A stretch of 64,000 nt of DNA from Sphaerimonospora thailandensis (GTDB lineage Bacteria > Actinomycetota > Actinomycetes > Streptosporangiales > Streptosporangiaceae): contig NZ_BOOG01000036.1 in NCBI RefSeq assembly GCF_016863115.1, positions 1-64,000 of the forward strand, given 5' to 3'. The notes beneath the pieces were generated by a model. It was given only the letters and a program-made list of their open reading frames with translations, had not been told where the DNA came from and did not search any database. Position 1 is the stretch's first letter, and every line of letters begins with the position of its first letter. Both the position numbers and the translations under genes were made by a program. Shown here one piece after another: positions 7,011 to 15,772 of the stretch.

Positions 7011-7871
7011 ATGCGGCTTCATGTGGGATGTGCGATGTGGACCCATGCCCGATGGCAGGGGCGCTTCCTACCGCACCCGCTCGCCCCGGGAGAGCGGCTG
7101 CGCGCGTACGCGACCTGGTGCAACGCGGTGGAGGGCAACACGACGTTCTACGCGACGCCGACGAGGGACACGGTGGAGTCGTGGGCGCGGCAGACCGCCC
7201 CCGATTTCCGCTTCGTGGTCAAGCTGCCCAAGCCGATCACGCATGAGCGTCGCCTCCTCGGCGTCGACGACGAGGTCCGCTCGTTCCTGGACACGATCGA
7301 GCCGCTCGGGCCGCGGATCCACGCCCTCTGGATCCAGCTGCCGGGGTCGTTCGGCCCCACCGATGTCGGGGCCCTGGCCGGCTTTCTCCGCCGGCTTCCC
7401 CGCTCGTACGGCTTCGCCGTCGAGGTCCGGCACCGCGCGTTCTTCGACGACCCCCGATCCGTACGGCTCCTCGAAAAGGTCCTGACCGAGGCCGAGGCCG
7501 AGTGGGTTCCGTTCGACACCGTCGCCTTCTTCCAGAGCCCGCCGACCAGCGACGCCGAACGAGACGCGTGGACGAAGAAACCACGGGTGCCGCGCCGGTC
7601 GTCGGCGCTCACCGACCGTCCGATCGTCCGTTATCTCGGCCGGGACGACACGGCACGCACGGTCGAGGGCTGGCGGCAGTGGGTGGACACGGTCGCAGAA
7701 TGGCTGCGCGAGGGCCGCTCGCCGACGGTTTTCATCCACACCCCCGACAACGCCGAGGCACTGACGCTCGCCCGTCGTTTTCATGATGACGTACGGGCCG
7801 CCCTGCCCGGGCTCGAGCCGCTGCCCGAGCCCATGCCGACCGCAGCGACAGAGCCGCTGACCCTCTTCTGA
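7011..7871 (+). CDS. DUF72 (YecE-like) protein
   Basis: Protein of 286 aa with the DUF72 TIM-barrel-like fold. Seen: 'HVGCAMWTHARWQGRFLP' at the N-terminus, 'YATWCNAVEGNTTFYATPTRDTVESWARQTAPDFRFVVKLPKPITHERRL' in the first third, 'YGFAVEVRHRAFFD' in the middle and 'RYLGRD...EWLREGRSPTVFIHTPDNAEA' near the end, all hallmark blocks of the family. The biochemical role of DUF72 proteins is not established. I start at ATG 7011 because the family begins with the 'MRLHVGC' motif. It converges with the methyltransferase to its right, with only ten bases between the stop codons. Confidence 0.85.
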   Translation: MRLHVGCAMWTHARWQGRFLPHPLAPGERLRAYATWCNAVEGNTTFYATPTRDTVESWARQTAPDFRFVVKLPKPITHERRLLGVDDEVRSFLDTIEPLGPRIHALWIQLPGSFGPTDVGALAGFLRRLPRSYGFAVEVRHRAFFDDPRSVRLLEKVLTEAEAEWVPFDTVAFFQSPPTSDAERDAWTKKPRVPRRSSALTDRPIVRYLGRDDTARTVEGWRQWVDTVAEWLREGRSPTVFIHTPDNAEALTLARRFHDDVRAALPGLEPLPEPMPTAATEPLTLF

Positions 7872-7881
7872 TCGGTCGAGA

Positions 7882-8730
7882 CTAACCGGCCGTGGGGTGT
7901 TTCGACCGGTGGGCGGTGACCAACAGGTACTCCCAGTCCATGGCGCCGCCGGCCGGATCGTGTCGGCGGGCCAGCTCGGCGAGTTCGCGATCCAGCGCGG
8001 CGACGCGCTCCGGCTGGTCGGCGATCCCCCGGTATGCGGCGATCGTCGGCCCATAGTGTGACTTGAAGTAGTCGCGGAAGCCTTCCGGTGTGTCGAACAG
8101 GCCCACGCGCACCGTCTGCCGGCGCATCGCGAGATCCTCGACGTGTTCACCCAGCAGGGAACGGACGTGCTCCTCGTCCCCCCACAGCGGCGGCGGCCGC
8201 ACGCCCGGCGGAGGCGAGGCGACGTACGGCTTCATCGCCGCGAACATCTGCCCGACGAAACCCTCGGGGGTCCAGCTCAGCAGCCCGATGACGCCGCCCG
8301 GCCGGCATACCCGTACCAGCTCGTCGGCCGCGGCACGGTGATGCGGCGCGAACATGACGCCGACGCACGACATGACGACGTCGAACTCGCCGTCGGCGAA
8401 CGGCAGCGCCTCGGCGTCGGCCGGCCGCCAGTCGATCTTCACGCCGTGCCGTACGGCCTGCTCGCGTCCGGCCTCGAGCAGTTCCGGCGTCAGGTCGCAG
8501 GCGACGACGGCGCCTCCGGCCAGCGCGGCCGGGATGGCCGCGTTGCCGGATCCGGTGGCGACGTCGAGCACCCGGGCACCGGGGCTGATCCCGCACGCCT
8601 GAACGAGGGTCGCGCCGAGCGTCGGAATGATCTCGCGGGCCAGGGCGGGATAGTCGCCGAGCGCCCACATCGCGCGATGTCCGGCCTTCAGGGCATGGTC
8701 TCTCTCGGCCGTCTCGTCCGGAGCGTTCAC
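7882..8730 (-). CDS. Class I SAM-dependent methyltransferase
   Basis: Methyltransferase of 282 aa, UbiE/Methyltransf_11 type. Seen: motif I 'VLDVATGSGNAAIPAA', motif II region 'VVACDLTPELLEAGREQA', 'DWRPADAEALPFADGEFDVVMSCVGVMFAPHH' and 'ELVRVCRPGGVIGLLSWTPEGF'. The acceptor substrate is not evident. GTG 8730 is chosen because a very strong GGGGAGGGG lies six bases upstream; an ATG at 8754 would place that ribosome binding site inside the gene. It is divergent from mgtE, with a gap of almost 400 bases. Confidence 0.88.
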   Translation of the reverse strand: MNAPDETAERDHALKAGHRAMWALGDYPALAREIIPTLGATLVQACGISPGARVLDVATGSGNAAIPAALAGGAVVACDLTPELLEAGREQAVRHGVKIDWRPADAEALPFADGEFDVVMSCVGVMFAPHHRAAADELVRVCRPGGVIGLLSWTPEGFVGQMFAAMKPYVASPPPGVRPPPLWGDEEHVRSLLGEHVEDLAMRRQTVRVGLFDTPEGFRDYFKSHYGPTIAAYRGIADQPERVAALDRELAELARRHDPAGGAMDWEYLLVTAHRSKHPTAG

Positions 8731-8754
8731 GCCGGTCCCCTCCCCGTTCGGCAT

Positions 8755-9116
8755 CCCACGCCTACCGTTCCCGCCCTGGGTATTCCGTATGTGTCTGTCT
8801 CGCCCACTTCACGTGGGAGGTCCCGTTGGTGGTACGCCGCCGTCTCCGGGCAGCTGGAGCTCCTTTCTGTTTGCCGCGATTGCCCCGGTAGCCTTGGGCG
8901 AGGTGCTTCCACGGAAGGGCCGGGTAGGGGGCCTGCCGTCATGAGTGGAGGTGGTTGCGGTGAGTGACTCCCTGAGTCGATCTCGTAACGTCTCCATGGA
9001 ACGCTGAAGCGCCGCGCTTTCCCTGGAACAGGCGACCGAGGCGCGATTTTTCCGCTCCCCACATGCCGTAGGCATGCGCGGAACCGTGGTTTTCGCTCGT
9101 CGCGATGGGAACCGGT
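8755..9116. other. Divergent promoter region and possible mgtE leader
   Basis: A gap of more than 350 bases without coding signal between the methyltransferase and mgtE. It contains several G/C-rich dyads, including ATGCC-GTA-GGCAT at 9063-9075 and a complementary GGAGCTCC stretch near 8855. A Mg-sensing M-box riboswitch is common before mgtE, and the length would allow one, but I could not match the conserved M-box core convincingly. Confidence 0.3.
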
Positions 9117-10457
9117 ATGACGATCACCCAAGAACCCCGCCAGATCCGTGACCGTATGAGCGCCGGCGACCTCGCGGGTCTCGCCCAGACACTCAAGGAC
9201 CTGCCGCCCGTCGAGATCGTCGATCTGCTCGAAGACCTCCCGCCCCGGGAGGCCGCCGTGGCGTTCCGGGTGCTGCCCAAGCAGACCGCCGTCGCGGCGT
9301 TCGACCAGCTTCGGACGGCGACGCAGGCCGACCTCGTCGCCGAACTCGGCCACGGACACGTCGCGGACATATTCGCCGAGCTCGACCCTGATGATCAGGT
9401 CGGACTGCTCGACGAGCTGCCGGCAAGGGTCGCCAAGGAGTTGCTGCGCTCCCTGCACGGCGAGGACCTGCAGGCGGCCATGGTCGTGCTCGGTTATCCA
9501 CAGGGCTCGGTGGGGCGGCGCATGTCCCCTGAGTACGTGCATGCGCGGCCTGCCGAGACCGCCGCGACCGTGATCACCAGAGCCACGGGCCTGGCCTCGG
9601 TGTCGGAGACGATCTACACCATTCCGGTGATCAGCCGTGACCGGGACCTGCTCGGTGTGGTCAGTCTCCGGGAACTACTCGCCGCCGAAGGCGATCGGGA
9701 GGTCGCGGAACTGATGTCTCCGGCGGTCGGCGCCCGCGCCACCGAGGATGTCGAGGAGGTGGCACGTAGGTGCCTCGACCACGGCATCCTGGCCATGCCG
9801 ATCACCGATGACGAGAACCGGCTCGTCGGGCTGCTGACCATTGACGACGCCGCGAGGATCAGCCAGGCAGCGGCCGTGGAAGACCAGGCACGCGCGGGTG
9901 CCTCCGAGCCGCTGCGCCGGCCCTATCTGCTCACCTCTGTGCGCAGCATCACCAGGTCTCGGATCGTCTGGCTGCTCGTGCTCGCCGTCTCGGCGACCCT
10001 CACCGTCAACGTGCTGGAGATGTTCGAGGCCACACTCGAACAGCGAGTCGCTCTCGCGCTGTTCATCCCCCTGCTCACCGGGATCGGCGGAAACACCGGA
10101 TCGCAGGCGGCCACCACCGTGACCCGCGCTCTCGCCATGGGTGACATCCGGGTGAGGGACGTCGTCAGGGTGGCCTCCAAGGAGGCACGGGCCGGGTTGC
10201 TCCTCGGCGGTCATCTCGGCCTGCTCGGGCTGTTGGTCGCGTCACCGTTCTACGGCACGCAACTCGGCGCCGTCATCGCGGTGACGCTGCTGACGGTATG
10301 CCCGCTGGCCGCGACCGTCGGGGGGGTCATGCCGCTGGTCGCCAAGGCGTGCCGGGTGGATCCGGCCGTCTTCTCCACCCCCTTCATCTCCACGTTCTGC
10401 GATGCCACCGGTCTGCTCGTGTATTTCACCGTCGCCACACTCGTTCTCGGACTGTGA
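9117..10457 (+). CDS. mgtE: Magnesium transporter MgtE
   Basis: Mg2+ channel/transporter of about 446 aa with the full domain order of the family: an N-terminal superhelical domain (residues about 20-130, 'LAQTLKDLPPVEIVDLLEDLPPREAAVAFRVLPKQTAVAAFDQL'), two CBS domains (about 130-250, including 'LLGVVSLRELLAA' and 'LVGLLTIDDAA') and five C-terminal membrane helices with the pore motif 'PLLTGIGGNTGSQAATTVTRALAMGDI'. The N and CBS domains sense intracellular Mg2+ and close the pore. Start choice is uncertain: ATG 9117 has a weak GGGA upstream, ATG 9105 has none. Confidence 0.93.
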   Translation: MTITQEPRQIRDRMSAGDLAGLAQTLKDLPPVEIVDLLEDLPPREAAVAFRVLPKQTAVAAFDQLRTATQADLVAELGHGHVADIFAELDPDDQVGLLDELPARVAKELLRSLHGEDLQAAMVVLGYPQGSVGRRMSPEYVHARPAETAATVITRATGLASVSETIYTIPVISRDRDLLGVVSLRELLAAEGDREVAELMSPAVGARATEDVEEVARRCLDHGILAMPITDDENRLVGLLTIDDAARISQAAAVEDQARAGASEPLRRPYLLTSVRSITRSRIVWLLVLAVSATLTVNVLEMFEATLEQRVALALFIPLLTGIGGNTGSQAATTVTRALAMGDIRVRDVVRVASKEARAGLLLGGHLGLLGLLVASPFYGTQLGAVIAVTLLTVCPLAATVGGVMPLVAKACRVDPAVFSTPFISTFCDATGLLVYFTVATLVLGL

Positions 10458-10519
10458 CCCGGACTGCCGAGGGAAGCCCCGGATGTCTCCCGAAACGTCC
10501 CCGACACTGCCAGTAGAGC

Positions 10520-10544
10520 ATTGCAGTTGCAACTAATTTGCAAT
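10520..10544. promoter_or_regulatory. Nur (nickel uptake regulator) box upstream of nikA
   Basis: The segment 10527-10543 reads TTGCAA-CTAAT-TTGCAA, an exact match to the TTGCAA-N5-TTGCAA form that I recall for Nur-binding sites in Streptomyces. It sits 30 bases before the ATG of the binding-protein gene, inside a wider ATTGCA...TGCAAT dyad (10520-10544). Nur with nickel would repress the operon downstream. Confidence 0.75.
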
Positions 10545-10572
10545 AAGATTGGAAGCGTTCTACTTTCGGCGC

Positions 10573-12177
10573 ATGAAGTCCGTCTTGGTCAGATTTGCCA
10601 CGCTTGTTGCGTCAACTGCCCTTCTGGGGGTTTCTGTTGCCTGCTCAACGCCGTCGTCCCCCCAGGAGACCGGGGGAAACACTCAGGCTGGGCAGGCCGT
10701 GGCCCGGGACACCTTCGTCCTCGGGCTGAGTGGAGAGCCCGACAACCTCAACCCGGTGCTCGGCTACGCCCCGGACGGAGGATCGCTCCTCTTCGACGGG
10801 CTGGTCACCCGTACCGCCGACCTGGAACTCAAGCCCGCTCTGGCGGTCGAACTGCCGAAGACGGACGGTGCGGGCACCACCGTCACCTTCAAGCTGCGCA
10901 CCGATGTCCGCTTCCACGACGGCACTCCGTTGACCAGCGCCGACGTCGCCTACACCTATCAGGCGGTGCTGGATGAGAAGAACGACTCGAGCCTGCGAAG
11001 CGACTACGCGGCGATCGAGTCCGTCGAGGCGCCGGACCCGGAAACCGTGGTGTTCCACCTCAGGTATCCCTACGCGCCCTTCATCCAGCGCGCCACGTTG
11101 GGCATCGTGCCCAAGCAGAGCCTGGACCGGCCGGATTTCAACGCCAGGCCGGTCGGCACCGGCCCGTACCGCTTCGTGTCCTGGACCCCCGGCGACAAGA
11201 TCGTGCTGGAGGCCGATCCGTCCCACTGGAACGGCGCCCCCGCCATCAAGAAGTTGATCTTGGCCTACGCGTCCGATGACAACATCCGGGCCACCCGGAT
11301 GGCGGCCGGCGATTTCGACGCCACGGAGCTGGCGCCCAAGGCCGCGGCACGCTTCGAGAAGACGGCCGGCCTGACCGTCTACCGGGTGCCGAGCGCCGAC
11401 TACCGCAGCGTGATGTTCCCGATGGAGGCTCCCGTCACCCGCGACAAGGCGATCCGGAAGGCGATCAGCCTGGCGGTGGACCGGTCGGCCATGGCGAAGA
11501 CGATCCTCGCCGGGGCCGGCAGCGCCGCTTTCGGGCCGATCGCGCCCGGCACCTCCTGGTACGACCCGTCCGTACAGGGATCTCCCACCGCCGATCAGGC
11601 GCAGGCCGTACGGGCCCTGGAGCAGGCGGGGTGGATGCCCGGCCCGGACGGCGTACGGGTCAAGGACGGCACCGCGGCGAGGTTCACCCTCATGTATCCG
11701 GCGGGTGATTCGCTCCGCAAGGAGCTCGCCCTGGCGGTCGCCTCCGACGCCAGGCGCATCGGTGTCGACATCGAGCCGGCCGGGCTGGACTGGGACGCGA
11801 TCGGGCCACGAATGGCCAAGGACGCCCTGCTCATGGCGTACGGGAACCCGTTCGACCCCGATCACACCAACTTCGAGTTGTTCCACTCCGACTTCGCCGG
11901 CCAGGGGTTCTTCAACCCCGCCCGTTACCGGGACTCCGAGGTCGACGCGCTGCTGGAGAAGGGGCGGCGCACGGCCGACCCCACGATCCGCAAGCAGGCG
12001 TACGACGCGTTCCAGCGGCGGATCAGAGAGGACGAGCCCTGGGTCTACCTCGTCCATCTCCAGCATGTCTATGTCGTACGCGGTGAGTGGACGGGGATCA
12101 CTCCCGCCGTCGAGTCACACGAGCACGCCACCGGCGGGCTGTTCAGAAACCTCGCCGACTGGAAGCCCGCCGCATGA
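10573..12177 (+). CDS. nikA: Nickel/peptide-family ABC binding lipoprotein
   Basis: Extracytoplasmic solute-binding protein of 534 aa, SBP_bac_5 (DppA/OppA/NikA) family. Seen: a lipoprotein signal peptide with lipobox ending GVSVAC near residue 24, the family opening 'LGLSGEPDNLNPVLGYAPD', and 'DVRFHDGTPLTSADVAYTYQAV' and 'RPVGTGPYRFVSW'. The start is ATG 10573, which puts the signal sequence directly at the N-terminus. It heads a five-gene operon with two permeases and two ATPases. The Nur-type site just upstream argues for nickel rather than peptides as cargo; that assignment rests on the regulatory site, not on the protein sequence. Confidence 0.85.
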   Translation: MKSVLVRFATLVASTALLGVSVACSTPSSPQETGGNTQAGQAVARDTFVLGLSGEPDNLNPVLGYAPDGGSLLFDGLVTRTADLELKPALAVELPKTDGAGTTVTFKLRTDVRFHDGTPLTSADVAYTYQAVLDEKNDSSLRSDYAAIESVEAPDPETVVFHLRYPYAPFIQRATLGIVPKQSLDRPDFNARPVGTGPYRFVSWTPGDKIVLEADPSHWNGAPAIKKLILAYASDDNIRATRMAAGDFDATELAPKAAARFEKTAGLTVYRVPSADYRSVMFPMEAPVTRDKAIRKAISLAVDRSAMAKTILAGAGSAAFGPIAPGTSWYDPSVQGSPTADQAQAVRALEQAGWMPGPDGVRVKDGTAARFTLMYPAGDSLRKELALAVASDARRIGVDIEPAGLDWDAIGPRMAKDALLMAYGNPFDPDHTNFELFHSDFAGQGFFNPARYRDSEVDALLEKGRRTADPTIRKQAYDAFQRRIREDEPWVYLVHLQHVYVVRGEWTGITPAVESHEHATGGLFRNLADWKPAA

Positions 12178-12211
12178 CCTCCGGAACGCGCCGCGACACC
12201 GAGCACCCGGC

Positions 12212-13195
12212 ATGAGCAGGGCACTGGCACGGATGGTGATCTGGCGGGTGGCGTTCACCGTCCCGCTGCTGCTCGCCGTCACCGCGGGCATGTTCGCCCT
12301 GGCCACGGCATCGCCGTTCGACCCGATCCGCCAGTATCTGGGAGACCGGGCACAGACGACGAGTCCCGAGATCGCCGCCCGGATCAGGGAGAACTGGGGC
12401 CTGGACCGGCCGGTCATCGAGCAGTACCTCGACTGGCTCGGGAGCCTGCTCCGGGGTGATCTCGGCGAGTCGCGGAGCCTGCACCGGCCGGTCGTCGACG
12501 TGATCGGCGACCGGCTGGGCTGGTCGCTGCTCGTCGTCGCCGGCGCCATGGTGGTCATGCTGGTCATCAGCCTGGCCGTCGGGGCGCTGGCCGCCTGGCG
12601 GCGGAACTCGTGGCTTGACCGCTTCATCACCGGAACGGCCTACGCCAACGAGGCCGCCCCGGTCTTCTGGACCGGGCTCATCGCGATCTGGATCTTCGCG
12701 GTGCAGCTGCGCTGGCTGCCCTCCGGCGGGCTCACCGACGCCGCCGCGACGACGGTGCGACCGACGGACGTGCTGCGCCACATGATCCTTCCGGTGGCGG
12801 TGCTGGCCTTCTCCCAGTCCTCCTGGCTGCTGCTGTTCGTCCGCGAGTCGCTCATCAGCACGCTGCGGGAGGATTTCGTCACCGGCGCTCGCGCCCGCGG
12901 CCTGCGCGAGCGGACGATCCTGTTCCGGCATGCGCTCCGGTCGGCGCTGCTGCCGTTCATCACCCTGCTCGGCGCGCGGATCCCGGAACTGGTCACCGGG
13001 GCGATCCTCGTCGAGACGATCTTCTCCTGGCCCGGAGTGGCCGGCACGTCGGTGCGGGCCGCTCTCGCCGCCGACTTCCCGCTGCTCGCGGCGCTCACCC
13101 TGCTCGCCACGCTCGCGGTGGTCGTCGGAAACCTGCTCGCCGACGCGGCGTACGTGATCGCGGATCCGCGTGTCCGCGTCCTGGGGGTGAGCTGA
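12212..13195 (+). CDS. nikB: ABC permease, DppB/NikB type
   Basis: Inner-membrane permease of 327 aa, BPD_transp_1 family. Seen: an N-terminal membrane helix, 'RENWGLDRPVIEQYLDWLGSLLRGDLGESRSLHRPV' (the long first external loop typical of DppB/OppB/NikB), several further helices, and the EAA loop 'TGARARGLRERTILFRHALRSALLPFITLLG' that docks onto the ATPase. ATG 12212 follows nikA by 34 bases; the longer open frame to its left is inside nikA. The stop overlaps the next start as TGATG. Confidence 0.88.
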   Translation: MSRALARMVIWRVAFTVPLLLAVTAGMFALATASPFDPIRQYLGDRAQTTSPEIAARIRENWGLDRPVIEQYLDWLGSLLRGDLGESRSLHRPVVDVIGDRLGWSLLVVAGAMVVMLVISLAVGALAAWRRNSWLDRFITGTAYANEAAPVFWTGLIAIWIFAVQLRWLPSGGLTDAAATTVRPTDVLRHMILPVAVLAFSQSSWLLLFVRESLISTLREDFVTGARARGLRERTILFRHALRSALLPFITLLGARIPELVTGAILVETIFSWPGVAGTSVRAALAADFPLLAALTLLATLAVVVGNLLADAAYVIADPRVRVLGVS

Positions 13196-14040
13196 TGTTC
13201 CAGACAGCACCGGGACGGAAACGCGGCCGGTCGGCACGCCTGGCGGCGGGCACGCTCATCGTGTTCGGCCTGGCCGTGCTCGTGGTGCCGTTCGTCGCCC
13301 GACTCGATCAGCACCTGGTCGATCTGACCGCGACCTCGCTGTCCCCGCGGCCCGCGCATCCGTTCGGCACCGACGAGATGGGCCGGGACGTACTGCTGCG
13401 CGCGGTGTACGGCCTGCGTGTCTCCCTGCTCGTAGGGCTCGTGGCGGCGCTGGTGTCGGTCACCATCGGAACTCTGGTGGGGCTCGTCTCCGGAGCGCTC
13501 GGCGGGATCGCCGACCGGATCATCATGCGTGTCGTCGACGGCCTCAACTCCATCCCCCATCTGCTGCTCGGCATTTTCATCGTCGCGATGCTCACCCCCA
13601 GCGTGGGCGCCGTCATCGTCTCGGTGGCACTCACGCACTGGACCACCACCGCTCGGATCATCCGTTCGGAGGTGCTCGCCCTGCGCTCCCGCCCGTTCGT
13701 GGACGCGGCGATCTCCGGCGGATCGGGCAGGCTGCGGATCGTACGCCGCCACTTCCTTCCGCATCTGTCACCCCAGGTCGCGCTCGCGGCGGTGCTCATG
13801 ATGCCGCACGCGATCTGGCACGAAACCGCGCTCAGCTTCCTCGGCCTCGGACTGCCTCCCCACCTCGCGTCGCTCGGGAACATGATCAATGATGGATCCA
13901 GGTCGCTTCTCGCGGGCAACTGGTGGGCCTCGCTCGTTCCGGGGCTGTTCATCCTCCTGCCCACCCTGGCCATCTCGGCCCTGACGCAGCACTGGCGGGA
14001 CCGGACCAGCCCACGCGAGCGATCGGAGCTTCAGCTGTGA
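13195..14040 (+). CDS. nikC: ABC permease, DppC/NikC type
   Basis: Second permease of the importer, 281 aa. Seen: 'HPFGTDEMGRDVLLRAVYGLRVSLLVGLVAALVSVTIG', the signature opening of DppC/NikC-type subunits, followed by membrane helices and an EAA-type loop 'DAAISGGSGRLRIVRRHFLPHLSPQVA', then 'ETALSFLGLGLPPHLASLGNMI'. Its ATG shares bases with the nikB stop, and its own stop overlaps the nikD GTG, so translation is coupled throughout. Confidence 0.88.
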   Translation: MFQTAPGRKRGRSARLAAGTLIVFGLAVLVVPFVARLDQHLVDLTATSLSPRPAHPFGTDEMGRDVLLRAVYGLRVSLLVGLVAALVSVTIGTLVGLVSGALGGIADRIIMRVVDGLNSIPHLLLGIFIVAMLTPSVGAVIVSVALTHWTTTARIIRSEVLALRSRPFVDAAISGGSGRLRIVRRHFLPHLSPQVALAAVLMMPHAIWHETALSFLGLGLPPHLASLGNMINDGSRSLLAGNWWASLVPGLFILLPTLAISALTQHWRDRTSPRERSELQL

Positions 14041-15005
14041 GCCACACCTCCACAAGTCCTGAAGCCGTCTCTCGGCTGCGCGTCGACGGCCTGTCCGTCC
14101 GCTTCCAGATCCCCGGGGCTGTGGTCCGTGCGGTGACCGACGCGCGTTTCGAGGTGCGGCAGGGCGAGTGCCTGGCCCTGGTGGGGGAGTCCGGCTGCGG
14201 GAAGTCGGTGATGGCACATGCCCTTCTCGGGCTGCTGCCCGCCAACGCCGAGGTCACCGGGGCTGTCCGGCTGGAGACCGGCGGGGCCGAGCCCGTGGAC
14301 CTGGTCGGGGCACCGGAAGACGTCCTGGCCCGCCGGGTGCGCGGCCGAATGATCGGCCTCGTCCCGCAGAGCCCGGCCACGCACCTCACCCCGGTCCGTA
14401 CGGCTCGCGCCCAGCTCGCCGAGACCCTTCGAGAGCTCGGCAACCCGGCCGGGTCGGACGATCTGGCCGACCTGGCCCGGAGGGTCGGGCTCCGGCCGGC
14501 CGACCTCGACCTCTATCCCCATCAGCTCTCCGGCGGGATGGCGCAACGGGTGGCGAACGCCCTGGCGCTGGCCGGGGATCCCTGGCTGATCGTCGCGGAC
14601 GAGCCAACCACCGGCCTCGACCGGCCCCTCGTCGAGACCACCATGTCCGAACTGCGGCGGCTGACCGACGAGGGCCGGGCCGTCCTGCTCATCACCCATG
14701 ACCTGCGCGCCACCGAGCAGGTCGCCGACCGGGTCGCCGTGATGTACGCCGGCCGGATCGTCTCGCTCACCTCCGCCGACGAATTCTTCACCCGGCCTCG
14801 CCATCCGTACGCCGCCGGACTGCTGGACGCGCTGCCCTCACGTCGTTTCACGGCCATCCCCGGCCATCCGCCCGAGCTCACCCTGCTCCCTGACGGATGT
14901 GCGTTCCGGCCACGCTGCGACCGGGCGACCGCGGCCTGCGAACGGATTCCCGAACTCAACGAGGTCGCCTGCCATCACCCCCTGGAGCACCATGCCGTCC
15001 GCTGA
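14037..15005 (+). CDS. nikD: ABC ATPase, DppD/NikD type
   Basis: ATP-binding subunit of 322 aa. Seen: Walker A 'GESGCGKS' near residue 50, signature 'HQLSGGMAQRV', Walker B 'LIVADEPTTGLD', H-loop 'LLITHDL', and the C-terminal oligopeptide_ABC extension with the cysteine cluster 'CAFRPRCDRATAACERIPELNEVACHHP' (four-cysteine Fe-S-like pattern of this family). GTG 14037 overlaps the nikC stop (GTGA). It pairs with the ATPase encoded next. Confidence 0.88.
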   Translation: MSHTSTSPEAVSRLRVDGLSVRFQIPGAVVRAVTDARFEVRQGECLALVGESGCGKSVMAHALLGLLPANAEVTGAVRLETGGAEPVDLVGAPEDVLARRVRGRMIGLVPQSPATHLTPVRTARAQLAETLRELGNPAGSDDLADLARRVGLRPADLDLYPHQLSGGMAQRVANALALAGDPWLIVADEPTTGLDRPLVETTMSELRRLTDEGRAVLLITHDLRATEQVADRVAVMYAGRIVSLTSADEFFTRPRHPYAAGLLDALPSRRFTAIPGHPPELTLLPDGCAFRPRCDRATAACERIPELNEVACHHPLEHHAVR

Positions 15006-15762
15006 AGGGCCGTCCACTGAAGGGCTGTCCGCTGAAGGTGTCACCGTCGTCTACGATCGTCGCCGCGTGCTGGACGGAGCATCGATGACCGTGCGCCCGG
15101 GGATCGTGACCGGGCTCTCCGGGCCCAGCGGGTGCGGCAAATCCACGCTCACCAGAGTCCTCGCGATGCTCCTGCGCCCGGCGGCCGGCCGCCTCACCAT
15201 CGACGGGACGGAAGTCCGCCGCTGGCGTCACCGCGCCGGCCTTCGCACCCGGGTCGGGTTGATCTTCCAGCAGCCCAGGCTCGCCGTCGACCCCCGTTTC
15301 ACCCTGCTCGACGTCATCGTCGAACCGTTGCGTGCCGCGGGCCGGCCGCTCGCGCAGGCGGTCGCCGACGCCGAACGGCTCGCCGACGAGATGGGGCTCA
15401 CCGCGGACCTGCTCACCCGCCGGCCGCACGAGGTGTCCGACGGACAGCTGCAGCGCGCCTGTGTGGCGCGCGCGCTGGCGTTGCGGCCGCGCTACGTGAT
15501 CTGCGACGAGATGACGACCATGCTCGACGCCTCCACGCAGGCCCACCTCGTCGCACGCCTGGAGAGCTATCGACAGGAGACCGGCGCGGGCGTGCTGGCC
15601 GTGACCCACGACATCGATCTCCTCGAGCGTTGGTGCCGACCGGATGCCGTTCATCATCTGCCGGATCCGGCGATCATGGTTGAGGGGATGCCCGCGTGCG
15701 TGACGAAGCAAGTGGCGAGGCCGGTCAGGAATCGAGAAGCCCGGCCGCCACGCAGCCCCTAG
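14992..15762 (+). CDS. nikE: ABC ATPase, DppF/NikE type
   Basis: Second ATP-binding subunit, 256 aa, somewhat short and without the usual C-terminal cysteine-rich extension. Seen: Walker A 'GPSGCGKST', Q-loop 'LIFQQPRLAVDPRFTLLD', a signature deviating as 'EVSDGQLQRACVARAL' (family norm LSGGQ), Walker B 'YVICDEMTTMLDASTQA' (M in place of the usual P) and H-loop 'VLAVTHD'. ATG 14992 lies 14 bases inside nikD. The first 15 residues derive from a small internal repeat (SAEG/STEG/SAEG). The atypical signature and Walker B are known in NikE-like subunits, and the site pair with NikD can still be functional. Confidence 0.85.
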   Translation: MPSAEGPSTEGLSAEGVTVVYDRRRVLDGASMTVRPGIVTGLSGPSGCGKSTLTRVLAMLLRPAAGRLTIDGTEVRRWRHRAGLRTRVGLIFQQPRLAVDPRFTLLDVIVEPLRAAGRPLAQAVADAERLADEMGLTADLLTRRPHEVSDGQLQRACVARALALRPRYVICDEMTTMLDASTQAHLVARLESYRQETGAGVLAVTHDIDLLERWCRPDAVHHLPDPAIMVEGMPACVTKQVARPVRNREARPPRSP

Positions 15763-15772
15763 CGTGATGGTC

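Noticed and set aside
8755-9116. M-box riboswitch before mgtE
   Set aside because: The position and length fit, but I could not find the conserved core sequences with confidence, so only a leader region is noted. A covariance-model search (RF00380) would decide.
10645-12066. 473-codon minus-strand frame over nikA
   Set aside because: It is antisense to a clear binding-protein gene and shows no recognisable protein features.
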